From Enterocloster bolteae (GTDB lineage Bacteria > Bacillota > Clostridia > Lachnospirales > Lachnospiraceae): a stretch of 62,880 nt of DNA. The notes under the pieces were generated by a model. The model worked only from the letters and a program-made list of their open reading frames with translations. It was not told where the DNA came from and made no database searches. Both the position numbers and the translations under genes were made by a program. This document shows, in pieces, positions 15,629-25,418 of this stretch (the stretch's first letter is position 1; each line of letters starts with the position of its first letter). The DNA lies in contig JAETNT010000021.1 in assembly GCA_021772025.1 (NCBI GenBank), forward strand, positions 1-62,880. Direction: 5' to 3'.

Positions 15629-16640
15629 CACAGATATCATTACTGATACCAGGCAAAAAGCTGCCATTGTGGTCGTGTCCCTGGGAGCGGACCGGGCTTC
15701 GCAGATTTACAAGTATCTCAGCGAGCAGGATATTGAGGACCTGACCTATGAAGTGGCGAAGATGGGAAAAACCTCCAACAGTCAGGTGGAAAATTCCCTG
15801 GATGAATTCTATAAACTGTGTCTGACCCACAAGATGATGTCAGACGGAGGACTGGATTATGCCAGAAATGTACTTGAAAAGGCATTTGGGGAAACAGCAG
15901 CCAGAAGTCTTTTGGAAAAAGTTTCCAGAACCTTGCAGTCCAAACCCTTTAATTTTTTCATGAAAGGAGATCCGAAAGCGCTGCTGTCTCTGCTGCAGCA
16001 TGAACGTCCCCAGGTAATCGCCCTTATTATGGCTTATATGGATCCCAAGCAGGCTGCTCTGGTACTGGAGCAGCTTCCGGATAAAAAGCGGATTCCGATT
16101 TTGGAGAAAATGGCTAATATGGACAGGGTATCCCCGGAGGCCATTGCCATTGTTGAGGAGGAGATGAAGCGTAAGTTTGCAACTATTATCACCAGCGAGG
16201 ACAATATGAATCTTGGCGGAATCGACTTTGTGGCAGATGTTATGAACAATGTGGACAGAAGCAGTGAAAGACGTATTTTTGATGAGATGGATAAACATAA
16301 TCCTGATTTGTCACAGAATATCAGGTCCAGGATGTTTGTATTCGAGAACATTCTGGATATGGATGACAGGTCCATTCAGCGCTTTGTCCGTGACTGCGAT
16401 ACAAAGGATATTGTGTATGCCCTTAAGAGCGCTCCGGATGAGATGAAGCAGGTATTCTTTGCCAATATGTCCAAGCGTATGGCTGAGACTGTAAAGGGAG
16501 ATTTGGAGGTTACCACCAATGTAAGGCTTAAGGATGTTGAGGAGGCACAGCAGCGTATTGTCAATATTATCCGAAGCCTGGAAGAAGCAGGAGAGGTCAT
16601 TATAAAGAAGGGAGGCGAGGATGATAACATCATCGTTTAA
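15588..16640 (+). CDS. fliG: FliG, flagellar motor switch protein
   Basis: 350 residues with N, middle and C domains of the usual length. The middle/C region shows ERPQVIALIMAYMDPKQAA and an armadillo-like helix set, and the C-terminal domain has the charged torque helix region around DIVYALKSAPDEMKQVFFAN. It starts at TTG 15588 behind GAGGACA; the start lies inside the end of fliF, which implies coupling. It overlaps fliH by 20 bases. FliG transmits stator torque and binds FliF and FliM. Confidence 0.96.
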   Translation: MAEKAVIQEEKKNDTDIITDTRQKAAIVVVSLGADRASQIYKYLSEQDIEDLTYEVAKMGKTSNSQVENSLDEFYKLCLTHKMMSDGGLDYARNVLEKAFGETAARSLLEKVSRTLQSKPFNFFMKGDPKALLSLLQHERPQVIALIMAYMDPKQAALVLEQLPDKKRIPILEKMANMDRVSPEAIAIVEEEMKRKFATIITSEDNMNLGGIDFVADVMNNVDRSSERRIFDEMDKHNPDLSQNIRSRMFVFENILDMDDRSIQRFVRDCDTKDIVYALKSAPDEMKQVFFANMSKRMAETVKGDLEVTTNVRLKDVEEAQQRIVNIIRSLEEAGEVIIKKGGEDDNIIV

Positions 16641-17451
16641 AGGCATTGTAAAGCCGGGGGAGGCGAAGGTCGAAGCCTTTTCTTTTCCTGTCCAGATGTC
16701 TTTTCCAGCAAAAAAATCAGTAAAGGAAAAGGGGACAAAGACAGAAGCGGTCCATCTTCCTTGCCAGGAGCCGCAGGAGGCGGCGGCCTGCATGGCCCTT
16801 GATGAGGCAGGAGCAATCATAGAGGAAGCAAAAGCGGATGCCCGGCAAATCCTCATGGAAGCAAATGCGCAGGCTGAAGAAATTCTTGCAAAAGCAAGGG
16901 AAAACGCAGACAGGGTAAAGAGGGAATCCGCCTCCAAGGGCAGGGAAGAGGGATACAGGGAGGGATATGAGCAGGGCCGGAAAGAGAGCATGGAAAAAAG
17001 CAGCAAGGTGATGAGCGCGCAGCAGGACGTGTTTCGCAGCAGCCTGGAGAACGCCCTCAGCGCCATTGATGCTGCCAAGGAAAGAAGTCTTGAGAAATAC
17101 CTTGATGAATTAAAAGACTGCTCTCTTGCCGTGGCGGAAAAAGTGATTTGCGTCAGTCTTAAATCCAGCGGCCAGATTATCAAGAGAATGCTTGTTTCAG
17201 AAATAGAAAAACTGAAACGGACCGCATGGGTAAAAATATACATGGAGAAAAGCGATTACAATATGATGATGGAGGCGGACGCGGACGTTGTAAATGAACT
17301 GGCCAGGCTGTCGGACAATATCAAATTTATAGTCATGAATAAAGAAAGCAATGGAAGCTGCATCATTGAAATGCCGGAAGAAATCGTGGATATCAGTGTG
17401 GATACCCAGATGGATAATATAAGGGAATTGCTGGAAAACATCAAAGTTTAG
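16621..17451 (+). CDS. fliH: FliH, flagellar export ATPase regulator
   Basis: 276 residues, Ala/Glu-rich coiled coil in the middle (about residues 60-150, with GREEGYREGYEQGRKE containing GxxxG-like repeats typical of FliH) and a compact C-terminal domain (VAEKVICVSLKSSGQ). FliH binds and restrains FliI and carries it to the export gate. It starts within the end of fliG and ends 8 bases before fliI, in the conserved fliF-G-H-I-J order. Confidence 0.92.
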   Translation: MITSSFKGIVKPGEAKVEAFSFPVQMSFPAKKSVKEKGTKTEAVHLPCQEPQEAAACMALDEAGAIIEEAKADARQILMEANAQAEEILAKARENADRVKRESASKGREEGYREGYEQGRKESMEKSSKVMSAQQDVFRSSLENALSAIDAAKERSLEKYLDELKDCSLAVAEKVICVSLKSSGQIIKRMLVSEIEKLKRTAWVKIYMEKSDYNMMMEADADVVNELARLSDNIKFIVMNKESNGSCIIEMPEEIVDISVDTQMDNIRELLENIKV

Positions 17452-17459
17452 GAGCGCTT

Positions 17460-18761
17460 ATGTTTAAGAAAATACCTCAGATGGTGGCTAAGGCGGAGGT
17501 TGTAAGCCATATTGGGAAAATTGAAAATGTGGTAGGGATGTCCATAGAAGCATCAGGCGGCCGGTCCGGTATCGGAGATATTGTAATGATTTATAACGAA
17601 GAGCAGAACCGTCAGGTGCCGGCAGAGGTTGTTGGCTTTAAAGATGGAAAAATCCAGCTTATGACCTATGAACCCACCAGTGGGATAACCTCCGGAAGCT
17701 TTGTGCGCAACACAAGGCGCAGGCTTAAGGTGCCGGTGGGAAATTTCCTGCGGGGCAGGATTATCAATGCCCTGGGAGAACCCTTGGACGGAAAAGAGGA
17801 ATTTCAGCCAACCCAGTTTTATACGGTCAACAGTTCCTATACAAATCCCTTAAGCCGGCCGCCGATCCGGGAACGTCTGGAGTTTGGAGTCAAGGCGATT
17901 GATGGACTTAATACCATTGGAAAGGGCCAGAGAATAGGGATTTTTGCAGGTTCAGGCGTGGGAAAAAGCACATTGATGGGAATGATTGCTAAAAATGTAA
18001 AGGCCGACATTAATGTGATTGCGCTGGTGGGGGAGCGGGGGCGGGAGGTCCTGGAGTTTGTGCAAAAGGACTTGGGAGAAGAGGGAATGAACCGGTCTGT
18101 TTTAGTGGTGGCAACATCGGACCAGCCCGCCATGCTCAGAATGAAATGCCCCTTGGTCGCAACTACAATAGCGGAGTATTTCAGGGACAGGGGAAATGAC
18201 GTGCTTTTGATGATGGACTCCCTTACCCGCTATGCCATGGCCCAGCGGGAAGTTGGGCTTGCCATCGGGGAACCGCCTATTGCCAGGGGCTATACGCCCT
18301 CTATCTATGCCGAGCTTCCAAAGCTTTTGGAGCGGAGCGGGAATTTTAATCAGGGCTCCATAACAGGGGTATACACGGTGCTGGTGGAGGGCGATGATAC
18401 AAACGAACCGATTTCCGACACGGTCCGGGGGATTCTGGACGGCCATATCGTGCTCAGCCGGCAGCTTGCAAGTGAGAACCATTTTCCCGCCATTGACATT
18501 GGAGCCAGTATTTCAAGATTAATGGTAGAGGTAGTTTCAAAGGAACACAGGATTTTGGCCTCCCGTTTCCGGAATATGATGGGGCTGTATCAGAAAAACG
18601 CAGACCTTATCTCAATCGGCGCATATAAAAAAGGAAGCAACGGAGCCTTAGACGAGGCGGTTTCTAAAATTGACCGCATGAACCAGTTCCTGGAGCAGGA
18701 CATTGATGAAAGCTTTGAATACCATGAGGTATTGGCATTATTGAAAGAAATTACCGGATAG
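17460..18761 (+). CDS. fliI: FliI, flagellar type III export ATPase
   Basis: 433 residues. The Walker A motif is at 163-171 (AGSGVGKST) and Walker B in VLLMMDSLTR, with the conserved F1-like signature VGERGREVLEF. It energises or primes export of rod, hook and filament subunits together with FliH and FliJ. Its ribosome binding site TAGGAG overlaps the fliH stop. Standard length and position; nothing unusual. Confidence 0.98.
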   Translation: MFKKIPQMVAKAEVVSHIGKIENVVGMSIEASGGRSGIGDIVMIYNEEQNRQVPAEVVGFKDGKIQLMTYEPTSGITSGSFVRNTRRRLKVPVGNFLRGRIINALGEPLDGKEEFQPTQFYTVNSSYTNPLSRPPIRERLEFGVKAIDGLNTIGKGQRIGIFAGSGVGKSTLMGMIAKNVKADINVIALVGERGREVLEFVQKDLGEEGMNRSVLVVATSDQPAMLRMKCPLVATTIAEYFRDRGNDVLLMMDSLTRYAMAQREVGLAIGEPPIARGYTPSIYAELPKLLERSGNFNQGSITGVYTVLVEGDDTNEPISDTVRGILDGHIVLSRQLASENHFPAIDIGASISRLMVEVVSKEHRILASRFRNMMGLYQKNADLISIGAYKKGSNGALDEAVSKIDRMNQFLEQDIDESFEYHEVLALLKEITG

Positions 18762-18772
18762 GAGACAATGAC

Positions 18773-19231
18773 ATGAAGCAGTTCCGGTTTGGCCTGGATA
18801 CGGTCCTTGATTATAAGATGCAGACATTGGAACATTTAAAAACAGAACATGCTGCCATTAACAGAAAAGTCATCCGTCAGGAGGAAGAGGTAATCCGCGC
18901 CCACAGCAGCCTGAGCGGTTATGAAGATGCATTTGACCGTACAAAGGGTTCCGGGGCCTTAATTGAATATTACCGCCTGTATGATATGTGCATTGAACGG
19001 ATGGGAAAAATCCTGGAGGAAGAAGAGGGAAGGCTTGAGGATTTAAGGGTAAAGGAAGAATGCAAAAAAAAGGAGGTTGTGGCGGCTAAGATAGACACCT
19101 CTAAATTTGAGAAGCTGAAGGACAGGCGCCAGACCGCATATAATAAAGAGCTGATGAGAGCGGAAGAACGGTTCTCCGAAGAATTTGTAATCCGGAGCGC
19201 GGTGCTAAACCGCAGCCAGCACCGGGGATAA
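18773..19231 (+). CDS. fliJ: FliJ, flagellar export chaperone/stalk protein
   Basis: 152 residues, almost entirely charged helix as expected for the FliJ coiled-coil hairpin (MKQFRFGLDTVLDYKMQTLE at the start, long Glu/Lys/Arg-rich helices after). It follows fliI by 11 bases. FliJ sits in the FliI hexamer and helps engage FlhA. Sequence identity in this family is always low; the call rests on the N-terminal FRF.L..VL.YK pattern, length and position. Confidence 0.9.
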   Translation: MKQFRFGLDTVLDYKMQTLEHLKTEHAAINRKVIRQEEEVIRAHSSLSGYEDAFDRTKGSGALIEYYRLYDMCIERMGKILEEEEGRLEDLRVKEECKKKEVVAAKIDTSKFEKLKDRRQTAYNKELMRAEERFSEEFVIRSAVLNRSQHRG

Positions 19232-19290
19232 GACTGATAATTGCAGCAGCAGCTGTTGATTATAAAAATAATAATGAGGAGGAAACGCTT

Positions 19291-20475
19291 ATGGCCAATA
19301 TTGAGATGGTGCGGATGATAAGGCAGGATAAGAAGCTGTCCAATCCATCAAAGCCATCCGGAAGGAATAATGCGGATTTTTCCCACATGCTCAGCGCAAA
19401 GGCTGCAGATGTGAGGGATGCCGGATTGCCGCGGCCGGATGGGAAAGTCCGGGAAAAGGAGGACGGCGGGCAAACAAAACCAAAGGAGGAGCCGGACGCT
19501 GATGATTTCCAGACCCTGAAACTGTACCATGATTTTGCGGCAAGGTTTGAATGGGGTATGAGCCAATCTATTCCGGTGTGTGGAGAGCTGCTTTTGGAAC
19601 AGGGTGAAGCAGTCCCGGATTTGGAATTTGTGAAGGCGCAGCAAAGCGGGATTGCGGAAGGAGAAAATACGGCCAGGATAATCGCAGAAAGCCGGACAAT
19701 CCCGGAGGAAACTGCCGCCCCCCGGAAAATGCTTCAGGCGGAACAGGAAACAAAGGGGTCAAAGACAATGGCTGATATGGGACTTCCCATGGATGGGACA
19801 GAAAAACTTAAAAAGACCGGGGCAGGGCAGGATTCCCATGCGCTGCGGCAGGAAAAGGCCGGGGATTTGAAGGAAGGCTCCAAACCACAGGCAGATGAAC
19901 CGTCCAGCCAGGCAGATGGAAAAATAGCTGAGATTGGTTCGAAAGAGAAAGAAGCCGGCCGGCCGGGGCAGGAGATGGAGAATGAAGCTCCGGAACAAGC
20001 ACATTTTGCATCCGCGGCGGAAGGCGGCAAAGGGGCAGAGGGGGCCGTACATCAGGAGGTCAGACATGTTGAGACAATCAGAACGACCCGGCAGGAACTT
20101 CCGGCTGATGTTGGAAAAACCATTGCCAACAGGATGCCGCAGAAAAATGGGGAGATAACCATTGAACTGGAACCGGCGAGCCTTGGCAGAATTATTGTCC
20201 GTGTGACCTACGATGCAGACAGGGCATCAGTGGCGCTTATGTCCGCTAATCCCAGGACACTTGAAATCCTGAGCCGGGATGCGGGCAGCATTGCAGGAAT
20301 GATTGAGGAAAAAACCGGCCAGGAGACAGTTGTTTACATACCACAGCAGGAAGCCTATCCTGAGGAATCCGGGAGAGAACGCGGGTCAGAGGGCCGGGAA
20401 CAAAAGCAGCAAAAAGACAGAAAAAAACAACAGTCCGAGTCTTTTATACAACAGGTCAGACTGGGGCTGGTCTGA
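19291..20475 (+). CDS. fliK: FliK, flagellar hook-length control protein
   Basis: 394 residues. The N-terminal two thirds are low complexity (Lys, Glu, Gln, Gly and Ala rich), fitting a molecular-ruler region. The C-terminal Flg_hook domain at about 275-350 contains NGEITIELEPASLGRIIVRV and EKTGQETVVYIPQQ. FliK measures hook length and switches FlhB specificity to filament substrates. AGGAGG lies upstream of ATG 19291, with a 59-base gap after fliJ. It is followed by flgD. Confidence 0.92.
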   Translation: MANIEMVRMIRQDKKLSNPSKPSGRNNADFSHMLSAKAADVRDAGLPRPDGKVREKEDGGQTKPKEEPDADDFQTLKLYHDFAARFEWGMSQSIPVCGELLLEQGEAVPDLEFVKAQQSGIAEGENTARIIAESRTIPEETAAPRKMLQAEQETKGSKTMADMGLPMDGTEKLKKTGAGQDSHALRQEKAGDLKEGSKPQADEPSSQADGKIAEIGSKEKEAGRPGQEMENEAPEQAHFASAAEGGKGAEGAVHQEVRHVETIRTTRQELPADVGKTIANRMPQKNGEITIELEPASLGRIIVRVTYDADRASVALMSANPRTLEILSRDAGSIAGMIEEKTGQETVVYIPQQEAYPEESGRERGSEGREQKQQKDRKKQQSESFIQQVRLGLV

Positions 20476-20487
20476 GAAGGAGGAAAA

Positions 20488-21000
20488 ATGGCTGATAGTT
20501 TAGGGGTAAGCGGCACAAATAACCCATACATAACGCAAACTTATTCAGCATCTTCCAATGAGAAGAATACGCTGACAATCGAAAGCTACTTCAAGCTGCT
20601 GGCTGCGCAGCTTCAGAATCAGGATATGACAAATCCCATGAGCAACAGCGAGATGATGGCGCAGATGACGCAGATGGCAATGGTCCAGTCTATTGGCACA
20701 ATGACAGACGCTGTAAATAATTCTATGAACATTACAACACAGACCTACGCAGCCGGGCTGGTGGGACAGGAGATTACAGTTGCCGTAACAGAAGAAAATG
20801 AATATGGACAGCCGGTGGCCGTGGGTGTGAAATATGGAATCGTTGAGTCCGTGAGTTTAGTGGGAGGAAACCCCACCATCAGGCTTGCGGATGACGGCAC
20901 AGATTATTCTCTTTCCTATATAGTGGGAATGGGAAAAATTGATAATCCCTTTGGAGGAACAGATAAGGGAGAGGAAGAGAAGGTTCAGTTTCTTGTGTAG
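20488..21000 (+). CDS. flgD: FlgD, hook capping/scaffolding protein
   Basis: 170 residues. The N-terminal FlgD signature is clear: FKLLAAQLQNQDMTNPMSNS then EMMAQMTQMAMVQSI. It lacks the longer C-terminal Ig-like domains of enteric FlgD and is of the compact Gram-positive kind. It scaffolds hook assembly and leaves when the hook is done. AAGGAGG precedes ATG 20488, 12 bases after fliK. Confidence 0.95.
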   Translation: MADSLGVSGTNNPYITQTYSASSNEKNTLTIESYFKLLAAQLQNQDMTNPMSNSEMMAQMTQMAMVQSIGTMTDAVNNSMNITTQTYAAGLVGQEITVAVTEENEYGQPVAVGVKYGIVESVSLVGGNPTIRLADDGTDYSLSYIVGMGKIDNPFGGTDKGEEEKVQFLV

Positions 21001-21014
21001 AGGAAAAAGGGAAT

Positions 21015-21293
21015 ATGGAGATAAAAGCAGTAGAAGGCCTGAACTTTTCCAAACATGCCGCGAAGCGGAGTATAGAGCGGGGGATTACAACAGACGGACA
21101 GTTTAAGAATGTTCTGGAACACGCGGTAGATGAGGCCCGGAAAAAGGGGGCTAAGGATTTGGCGGTTATTGGAAGCCAGGCGGTTTTTGTTGTAAACGTA
21201 CCTAATAATGTAGTGGTTACAGTCATGTCCAGAGAGGACATGAAGGACAGAATATTTACAAATATTGACAGTGCTGTTCTCATTCCAAAATAG
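21015..21293 (+). CDS. Small flagellar operon protein (TIGR02530-type)
   Basis: 92 residues with a central FSKHAAKRSIERGI motif and a C-terminal segment AVFVVNVPNNVVVTVMSRED. This matches my memory of the uncharacterised flagellar operon protein family found between flgD and flgE in Firmicutes (TIGR02530). Its role is not established. It lies 14 bases after flgD, with AGGAAAAAGGG before the ATG, and 71 bases before flgE. Confidence 0.8.
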   Translation: MEIKAVEGLNFSKHAAKRSIERGITTDGQFKNVLEHAVDEARKKGAKDLAVIGSQAVFVVNVPNNVVVTVMSREDMKDRIFTNIDSAVLIPK

Positions 21294-21364
21294 GCAGGAC
21301 CGAAAGGATGCCTGGCGAAGTGCCGGAAGTGCAATAGTTGAGACAGCGGAAAGGGAGATAGAAA

Positions 21365-22306
21365 ATGTTAAGAGCAATGGATTCAGCAATATCAGGGCTG
21401 AGGGCACATCAGAACAAACTGGATGTAATCGGACACAACATTGCAAATGTGAATACCTTTGGGTTTAAGGCTCAGAGCTATAGTTTTAAGGAGGCCATGT
21501 ATCAGACAGCCACCCAGTCAACAGGCGGAGTTCAAGATGGCAACACAACGGCGGCCGGTACAAACGGAGCCCAGTATGGATACGGCAGTATGATGGGTTC
21601 CATCAGTACAGATATGCTTTCCAGCACACCTACCTATGTGGGAGGACTGAACGCATGTATTAATGGTCAGGGTTTTTTTGCAACCCAGGCCATATCAACA
21701 AAAGAGATTGATGTAGACGGGGATGCCGCTGATGTGACAGATGCATTAAAGGAAGCGGAATTTGCCTATACACGTGTGGGACAGTTCCAGCTTGACAGTC
21801 AGGGATACCTTACCGATGGAACGAATTTTATATACGGATTCCGCCCGGATGGCAACAATGGATTTGAAACAGGCAGTTTAGTGGCGCTCAGGGTTCCCTC
21901 TGATTTAAATAATGGGTTTGATGATGATGCGCTTCAAGCCGCCAGTGTGAAGATTAATGAACTGGGAGAGGTTACAGCCACTGTTACGAACCCGGACAAT
22001 GGTGAGAGCGTCCAGGTATCTTTGGGGAAGATAGCCATTGTAACCTTTCAAAATCAGGAAGGCCTTATGAAAAGCGGAGGAAGCTATTACTCCGCAAGCA
22101 TTGGCGATAATACGGGCTTTTGTTCCGCAACCATCCCAGGCGGTTCCACATCCAAATTGATGACCGGTTACCTGGAGGCATCCAACGTGGATCTGGCAAA
22201 AGAGTTTTCAGAAATGATTACGACACAGAGGGGATTTCAGGCAAATACTAAGATGATTACTGTCAGTGACGAGATATTATCAGACCTGATCAGTATGAAA
22301 CGATAA
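21365..22306 (+). CDS. flgE: FlgE, flagellar hook protein
   Basis: 313 residues. The N-terminal D0 signature GLRAHQNKLDVIGHNIANVN runs into TFGFKAQSY; the C-terminal D0 is NVDLAKEFSEMITTQRGFQA then TKMITVSDEILSDLI. The middle is short, giving a compact hook subunit compared with the 400+ residues of many homologs. It is exported and forms the hook. GGGAG lies 7 bases before ATG 21365. A 6-bp hairpin (22320-22343) lies between it and flbD. Confidence 0.94.
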   Translation: MLRAMDSAISGLRAHQNKLDVIGHNIANVNTFGFKAQSYSFKEAMYQTATQSTGGVQDGNTTAAGTNGAQYGYGSMMGSISTDMLSSTPTYVGGLNACINGQGFFATQAISTKEIDVDGDAADVTDALKEAEFAYTRVGQFQLDSQGYLTDGTNFIYGFRPDGNNGFETGSLVALRVPSDLNNGFDDDALQAASVKINELGEVTATVTNPDNGESVQVSLGKIAIVTFQNQEGLMKSGGSYYSASIGDNTGFCSATIPGGSTSKLMTGYLEASNVDLAKEFSEMITTQRGFQANTKMITVSDEILSDLISMKR

Positions 22307-22370
22307 TAAATACTTTTCTCAGGGCTGTCTGACGGCGGCCCTGGGAGGATAAGGGCGAAAAGAGAATGTT

Positions 22371-22565
22371 ATGATTAAAGTAATCCGTTTGAATGGTGAG
22401 GCACTTTTACTTAATTTCTTCCAGATTGAATCCGTGGAAATGATACCTGAGACAAAGATTAAGATGATGAATGGGACGTTTTATCTTGTGAAGGACAGCG
22501 CAGAATCCATTACCCAGCAGGTAAAAGAAGTTATGAGGGATTGCTGCCTACATCTTTTGCAGTGA
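22371..22565 (+). CDS. FlbD/SwrD-family small protein
   Basis: 64 residues. The pattern MIKVIRLNG, then LNFFQIESVEMIPETKIKM and a short helical tail matches the FlbD family; in Bacillus subtilis the homolog SwrD lies at the same place after flgE and supports motor torque. It sits between flgE and motA. Unlike the B. subtilis operon, fliL does not follow; the stator genes motA and motB occupy that place. Confidence 0.85.
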   Translation: MIKVIRLNGEALLLNFFQIESVEMIPETKIKMMNGTFYLVKDSAESITQQVKEVMRDCCLHLLQ

Positions 22566-22583
22566 TACAGGAGGCATTTTCGT

Positions 22584-23396
22584 ATGGATTTGACAACATT
22601 AATAGGAATCGTATGCGGTATTTTTCTGGTTATCAACGGAATTGGACTGGATAAGATTGGAAATTTTGTGGATATACCCAGTATCCTGATTGTGGTGGGA
22701 GGCACCCTTGCCGCCACCATTGCCAGCTATCCTCTATCAATCCTGCTGGATATACCAAAACATATTTTAATATTGTTCCGGGGAAAAAAATATAATATTC
22801 CGGCACTGGTGGAGCAGATGGTGGATCTGGCCATGGTGGCGCGGCAGAATGGCCTGCTGGCTTTGGAAGAGAAGGCGGAGGAAATCAAAAATCCGTTTTT
22901 TAAACAGAGTGTGCTGATGATTGTTGACGCCAATGATCCGGATAAGGTCCGTTTTGTGCTGGAGCGGGAACTGGAAAACATGATGGTCCGCCATGACGCG
23001 GCGGCCGGGCTGTATGAAAAGGCGTCCGCCTATGCTCCGGCTTTTGGAATGGTGGGTACCCTGGTGGGACTAATCAACATGCTGAAAGGCCTTAATCTGG
23101 ATGGCAGCGGAGGAGCTTCCAATTTGGGACAGGATATGTCGGTTGCTCTTATTACAACCTTTTACGGAAGCTTTCTCTCCAATCTGTTTTTCCATCCAAT
23201 TGCTAAAAAACTGCGTATCCGCAATGATGAAGAGGAGCTTTACTGCTCTACCATTATTGAGGGGATTATTGCCATACAGGCAGGGGAAAATCCAAAATAT
23301 CTGCGGGAGCACCTTCTGGCTTCCACGAAACAATCCGTTCAGCGTAAGCTGCTGGCAAAAGCAGAAAAGGCCCCCAATCCAGAGGCAGGTGAGTAA
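22584..23396 (+). CDS. motA: MotA, flagellar stator protein
   Basis: 270 residues with four hydrophobic segments (about 3-20, 33-50, 145-170, 180-202). The conserved region APAFGMVGTLVGLINMLKGL carries the proline and glycine positions of MotA, and the cytoplasmic loop between TM2 and TM3 is charged as required for contact with FliG. It forms the proton or sodium channel with MotB. AGGAGG precedes the ATG. It sits inside the main operon, not with cheA. Confidence 0.95.
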   Translation: MDLTTLIGIVCGIFLVINGIGLDKIGNFVDIPSILIVVGGTLAATIASYPLSILLDIPKHILILFRGKKYNIPALVEQMVDLAMVARQNGLLALEEKAEEIKNPFFKQSVLMIVDANDPDKVRFVLERELENMMVRHDAAAGLYEKASAYAPAFGMVGTLVGLINMLKGLNLDGSGGASNLGQDMSVALITTFYGSFLSNLFFHPIAKKLRIRNDEEELYCSTIIEGIIAIQAGENPKYLREHLLASTKQSVQRKLLAKAEKAPNPEAGE

Positions 23397-23398
23397 CA

Positions 23399-24322
23399 AT
23401 GAAGAAAAAGAAAGGGAACCGTCCCACAGACGGGGGCGGAAACTGGATGGATACATACGGCGACATGGTTACCCTGCTGTTGACATTTTTTATCATGCTC
23501 TATTCCATGTCCAGTTTAAGCGAACAGAAATGGGAAATCTTTGTCCGCAGTATATATCCTGAGGATGTGAAGGAAGCTCAGGAGCAAATTGACGTTGGCG
23601 GAATCATTGACCCTGATGCAGCGGTAGAGGGGATGAAGCCGGATGAACTCACCACGGATGACGCGGAAGATTTAAATAAGCTCTATCTGACCATTGCCCA
23701 GAGAATGAATGAGAATGGGGCTGAGGGCGTGACAATTTCAAGAGGGGACGGATACACATACGTAAGCTTTAATGACAATGTGTTCTTTAACGGAAATGAG
23801 TCTGCTATAACGGAGTCCGGCCAAAGGATTCTGGCTGCCTTCTGCTCGGCAATCAGCCCGATGAGTGATAAGCTGTCCCAGATTAATATTATGGCCCATA
23901 CGGCTCAGGGGGACCCCAGGCGGCTTAACAATCCGCGTGTAGACCGCATGCTGTCAGCCATGCGGGGGGCGGAGGTGTGTATCTTTATACAGGAAAAGAA
24001 TGTAATCGGACCGGATAAATTAGTCAATATCAGCTATGGAGAGTTCAGGCCGGTGGCTTCCAATGACACCTCGGAGGGAAGGGCAAAAAACCGCAGGGTT
24101 GAGATGCTGCTGATTGATGAGGGCACGGCCGAGCGTTCCATAAGCGAATATATTGAAGAGTATAACAGCGGAAAGAATGCAGACAAGACCGTTGTGACAG
24201 GCAGCCAGAACGGGAACGCTGACTCTGGGTTTACACAGACACAGCCCTCGCCTGAGAATATAGCCAGCACAATGCCGCCCTCAGGCACAGAGGCTTTTGC
24301 AGGCGGAGAGACATCAGAATAA
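23399..24322 (+). CDS. motB: MotB, flagellar stator protein with OmpA-like domain
   Basis: 307 residues. A short basic N-terminus leads to one transmembrane helix with the essential channel aspartate in WMDTYGDMVTLLLTFFIMLY. The C-terminal OmpA/MotB peptidoglycan-binding domain includes NIMAHTAQ and RRVEMLLID, and a Ser/Pro/Gly-rich tail follows. It anchors the stator to the wall. It starts 3 bases after motA. The stop at 24320-24322 lies 22 bases before the chosen fliM start. Confidence 0.95.
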   Translation: MKKKKGNRPTDGGGNWMDTYGDMVTLLLTFFIMLYSMSSLSEQKWEIFVRSIYPEDVKEAQEQIDVGGIIDPDAAVEGMKPDELTTDDAEDLNKLYLTIAQRMNENGAEGVTISRGDGYTYVSFNDNVFFNGNESAITESGQRILAAFCSAISPMSDKLSQINIMAHTAQGDPRRLNNPRVDRMLSAMRGAEVCIFIQEKNVIGPDKLVNISYGEFRPVASNDTSEGRAKNRRVEMLLIDEGTAERSISEYIEEYNSGKNADKTVVTGSQNGNADSGFTQTQPSPENIASTMPPSGTEAFAGGETSE

Positions 24323-24344
24323 AAGAGTAAAGGTGGTTTCAGCA

Positions 24345-25403
24345 ATGGCAGATGTACTATCCCAAAGCCAGATAGATGCGCTTCTTAAATCAATGCAGAA
24401 TGATGGTCCTGAAAAGATGGAACAGTCAGTTGAAAAGAAGCTGGAGGCCGAAGAGACAAAGTACAGTAAATATGATTTCTACAGTCCAAGAAAGTTTACA
24501 AAGGACAAAATAAAAATACTGAACAGCGTCTTTGAAAATTATGCCCGTATTCTGACTTCTCAGGTAAACGGAATATTCAGGGTTCTTACAGACATAACCG
24601 TGATGGAAGTGCAGGAGCGCAGATACTATGAGTTCGTCAATTCACTTCATGAAAATGACAGTATTACATTGGCGGATGTTGAGATTTCTGACAAGGGAAA
24701 GAATAATGTTCCGCTCATGGTGTATGTTACTCCCGGATTGGTCATCACACTGATTAACCACATGCTGGGCGGCGGAGATGAAATCGTGAAGCTGGAAGAA
24801 AATTACCATTATTCTGATGTGGAAGTGGCGTTATACCGGAGAGTGGTGAAGTATTTTGTGCAGGCGTTAAAAGACGGTTTTTCTAATTATATCAATGCCA
24901 GTTTTGAGGTACAAAGAATTGAAGAAAACCCAAGCATGGTCCAGGAAATCGGTCTTGACGAGACCGTGGCAATCATACTTCTCAATGTGGATGTGGCAGG
25001 CATGGCGGTAGAAAAGATAAAAATATGCATTCCAGGCACGCTGCTGGAGTACATGTTCCATCTGATTGACAGCCGCAAGCATATTGCCAGAGGCTATTCT
25101 TATGAGGACAACAGAGAAGTGATTATGGATAACCTGCGCTATACGGCGCTTCCTGTAACAGGGCAGCTGGGTACCGTGGAACTGGAGCTGGAGACCCTTT
25201 ATAACCTGAAGGTGGGGGATGTCATTTCCATGAACAAACCCAAGGATGGAAATGTAAAGATTTTTGTGGGCCGCCAGCCCTGGTTTACCGGAAAGATGGG
25301 GGCCTATAAGAAAAACATAGCTGTCTGCATTGAAAAACAGATTTATGAGGAAGCTGAAAACGGGGAAAGTGAAGGGCATCTTAGACAAGAAAATACAAAT
25401 TAA
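24345..25403 (+). CDS. fliM: FliM, flagellar motor switch protein
   Basis: 352 residues from ATG 24345, chosen over an upstream ATG at 24297 because MADVLSQSQIDALLKSM is the standard FliM N-terminus (CheY-binding peptide SQSxIDALL) and AAAGGTGG lies about 8 bases before it. The middle domain has LVITLINHMLGGGDE, and the C-terminal SPOA domain follows (LELETLYNLKVGDVISMNKP). It binds CheY-P and FliG in the C-ring. Confidence 0.96.
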   Translation: MADVLSQSQIDALLKSMQNDGPEKMEQSVEKKLEAEETKYSKYDFYSPRKFTKDKIKILNSVFENYARILTSQVNGIFRVLTDITVMEVQERRYYEFVNSLHENDSITLADVEISDKGKNNVPLMVYVTPGLVITLINHMLGGGDEIVKLEENYHYSDVEVALYRRVVKYFVQALKDGFSNYINASFEVQRIEENPSMVQEIGLDETVAIILLNVDVAGMAVEKIKICIPGTLLEYMFHLIDSRKHIARGYSYEDNREVIMDNLRYTALPVTGQLGTVELELETLYNLKVGDVISMNKPKDGNVKIFVGRQPWFTGKMGAYKKNIAVCIEKQIYEEAENGESEGHLRQENTN

Positions 25404-25418
25404 AGCGAGGATGAAAAA

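Noticed and set aside
24297..24344. Upstream ATG for fliM at 24297
   Set aside because: It lies inside motB, and the extra residues precede the canonical MADVLSQS start, which has its own ribosome binding site.
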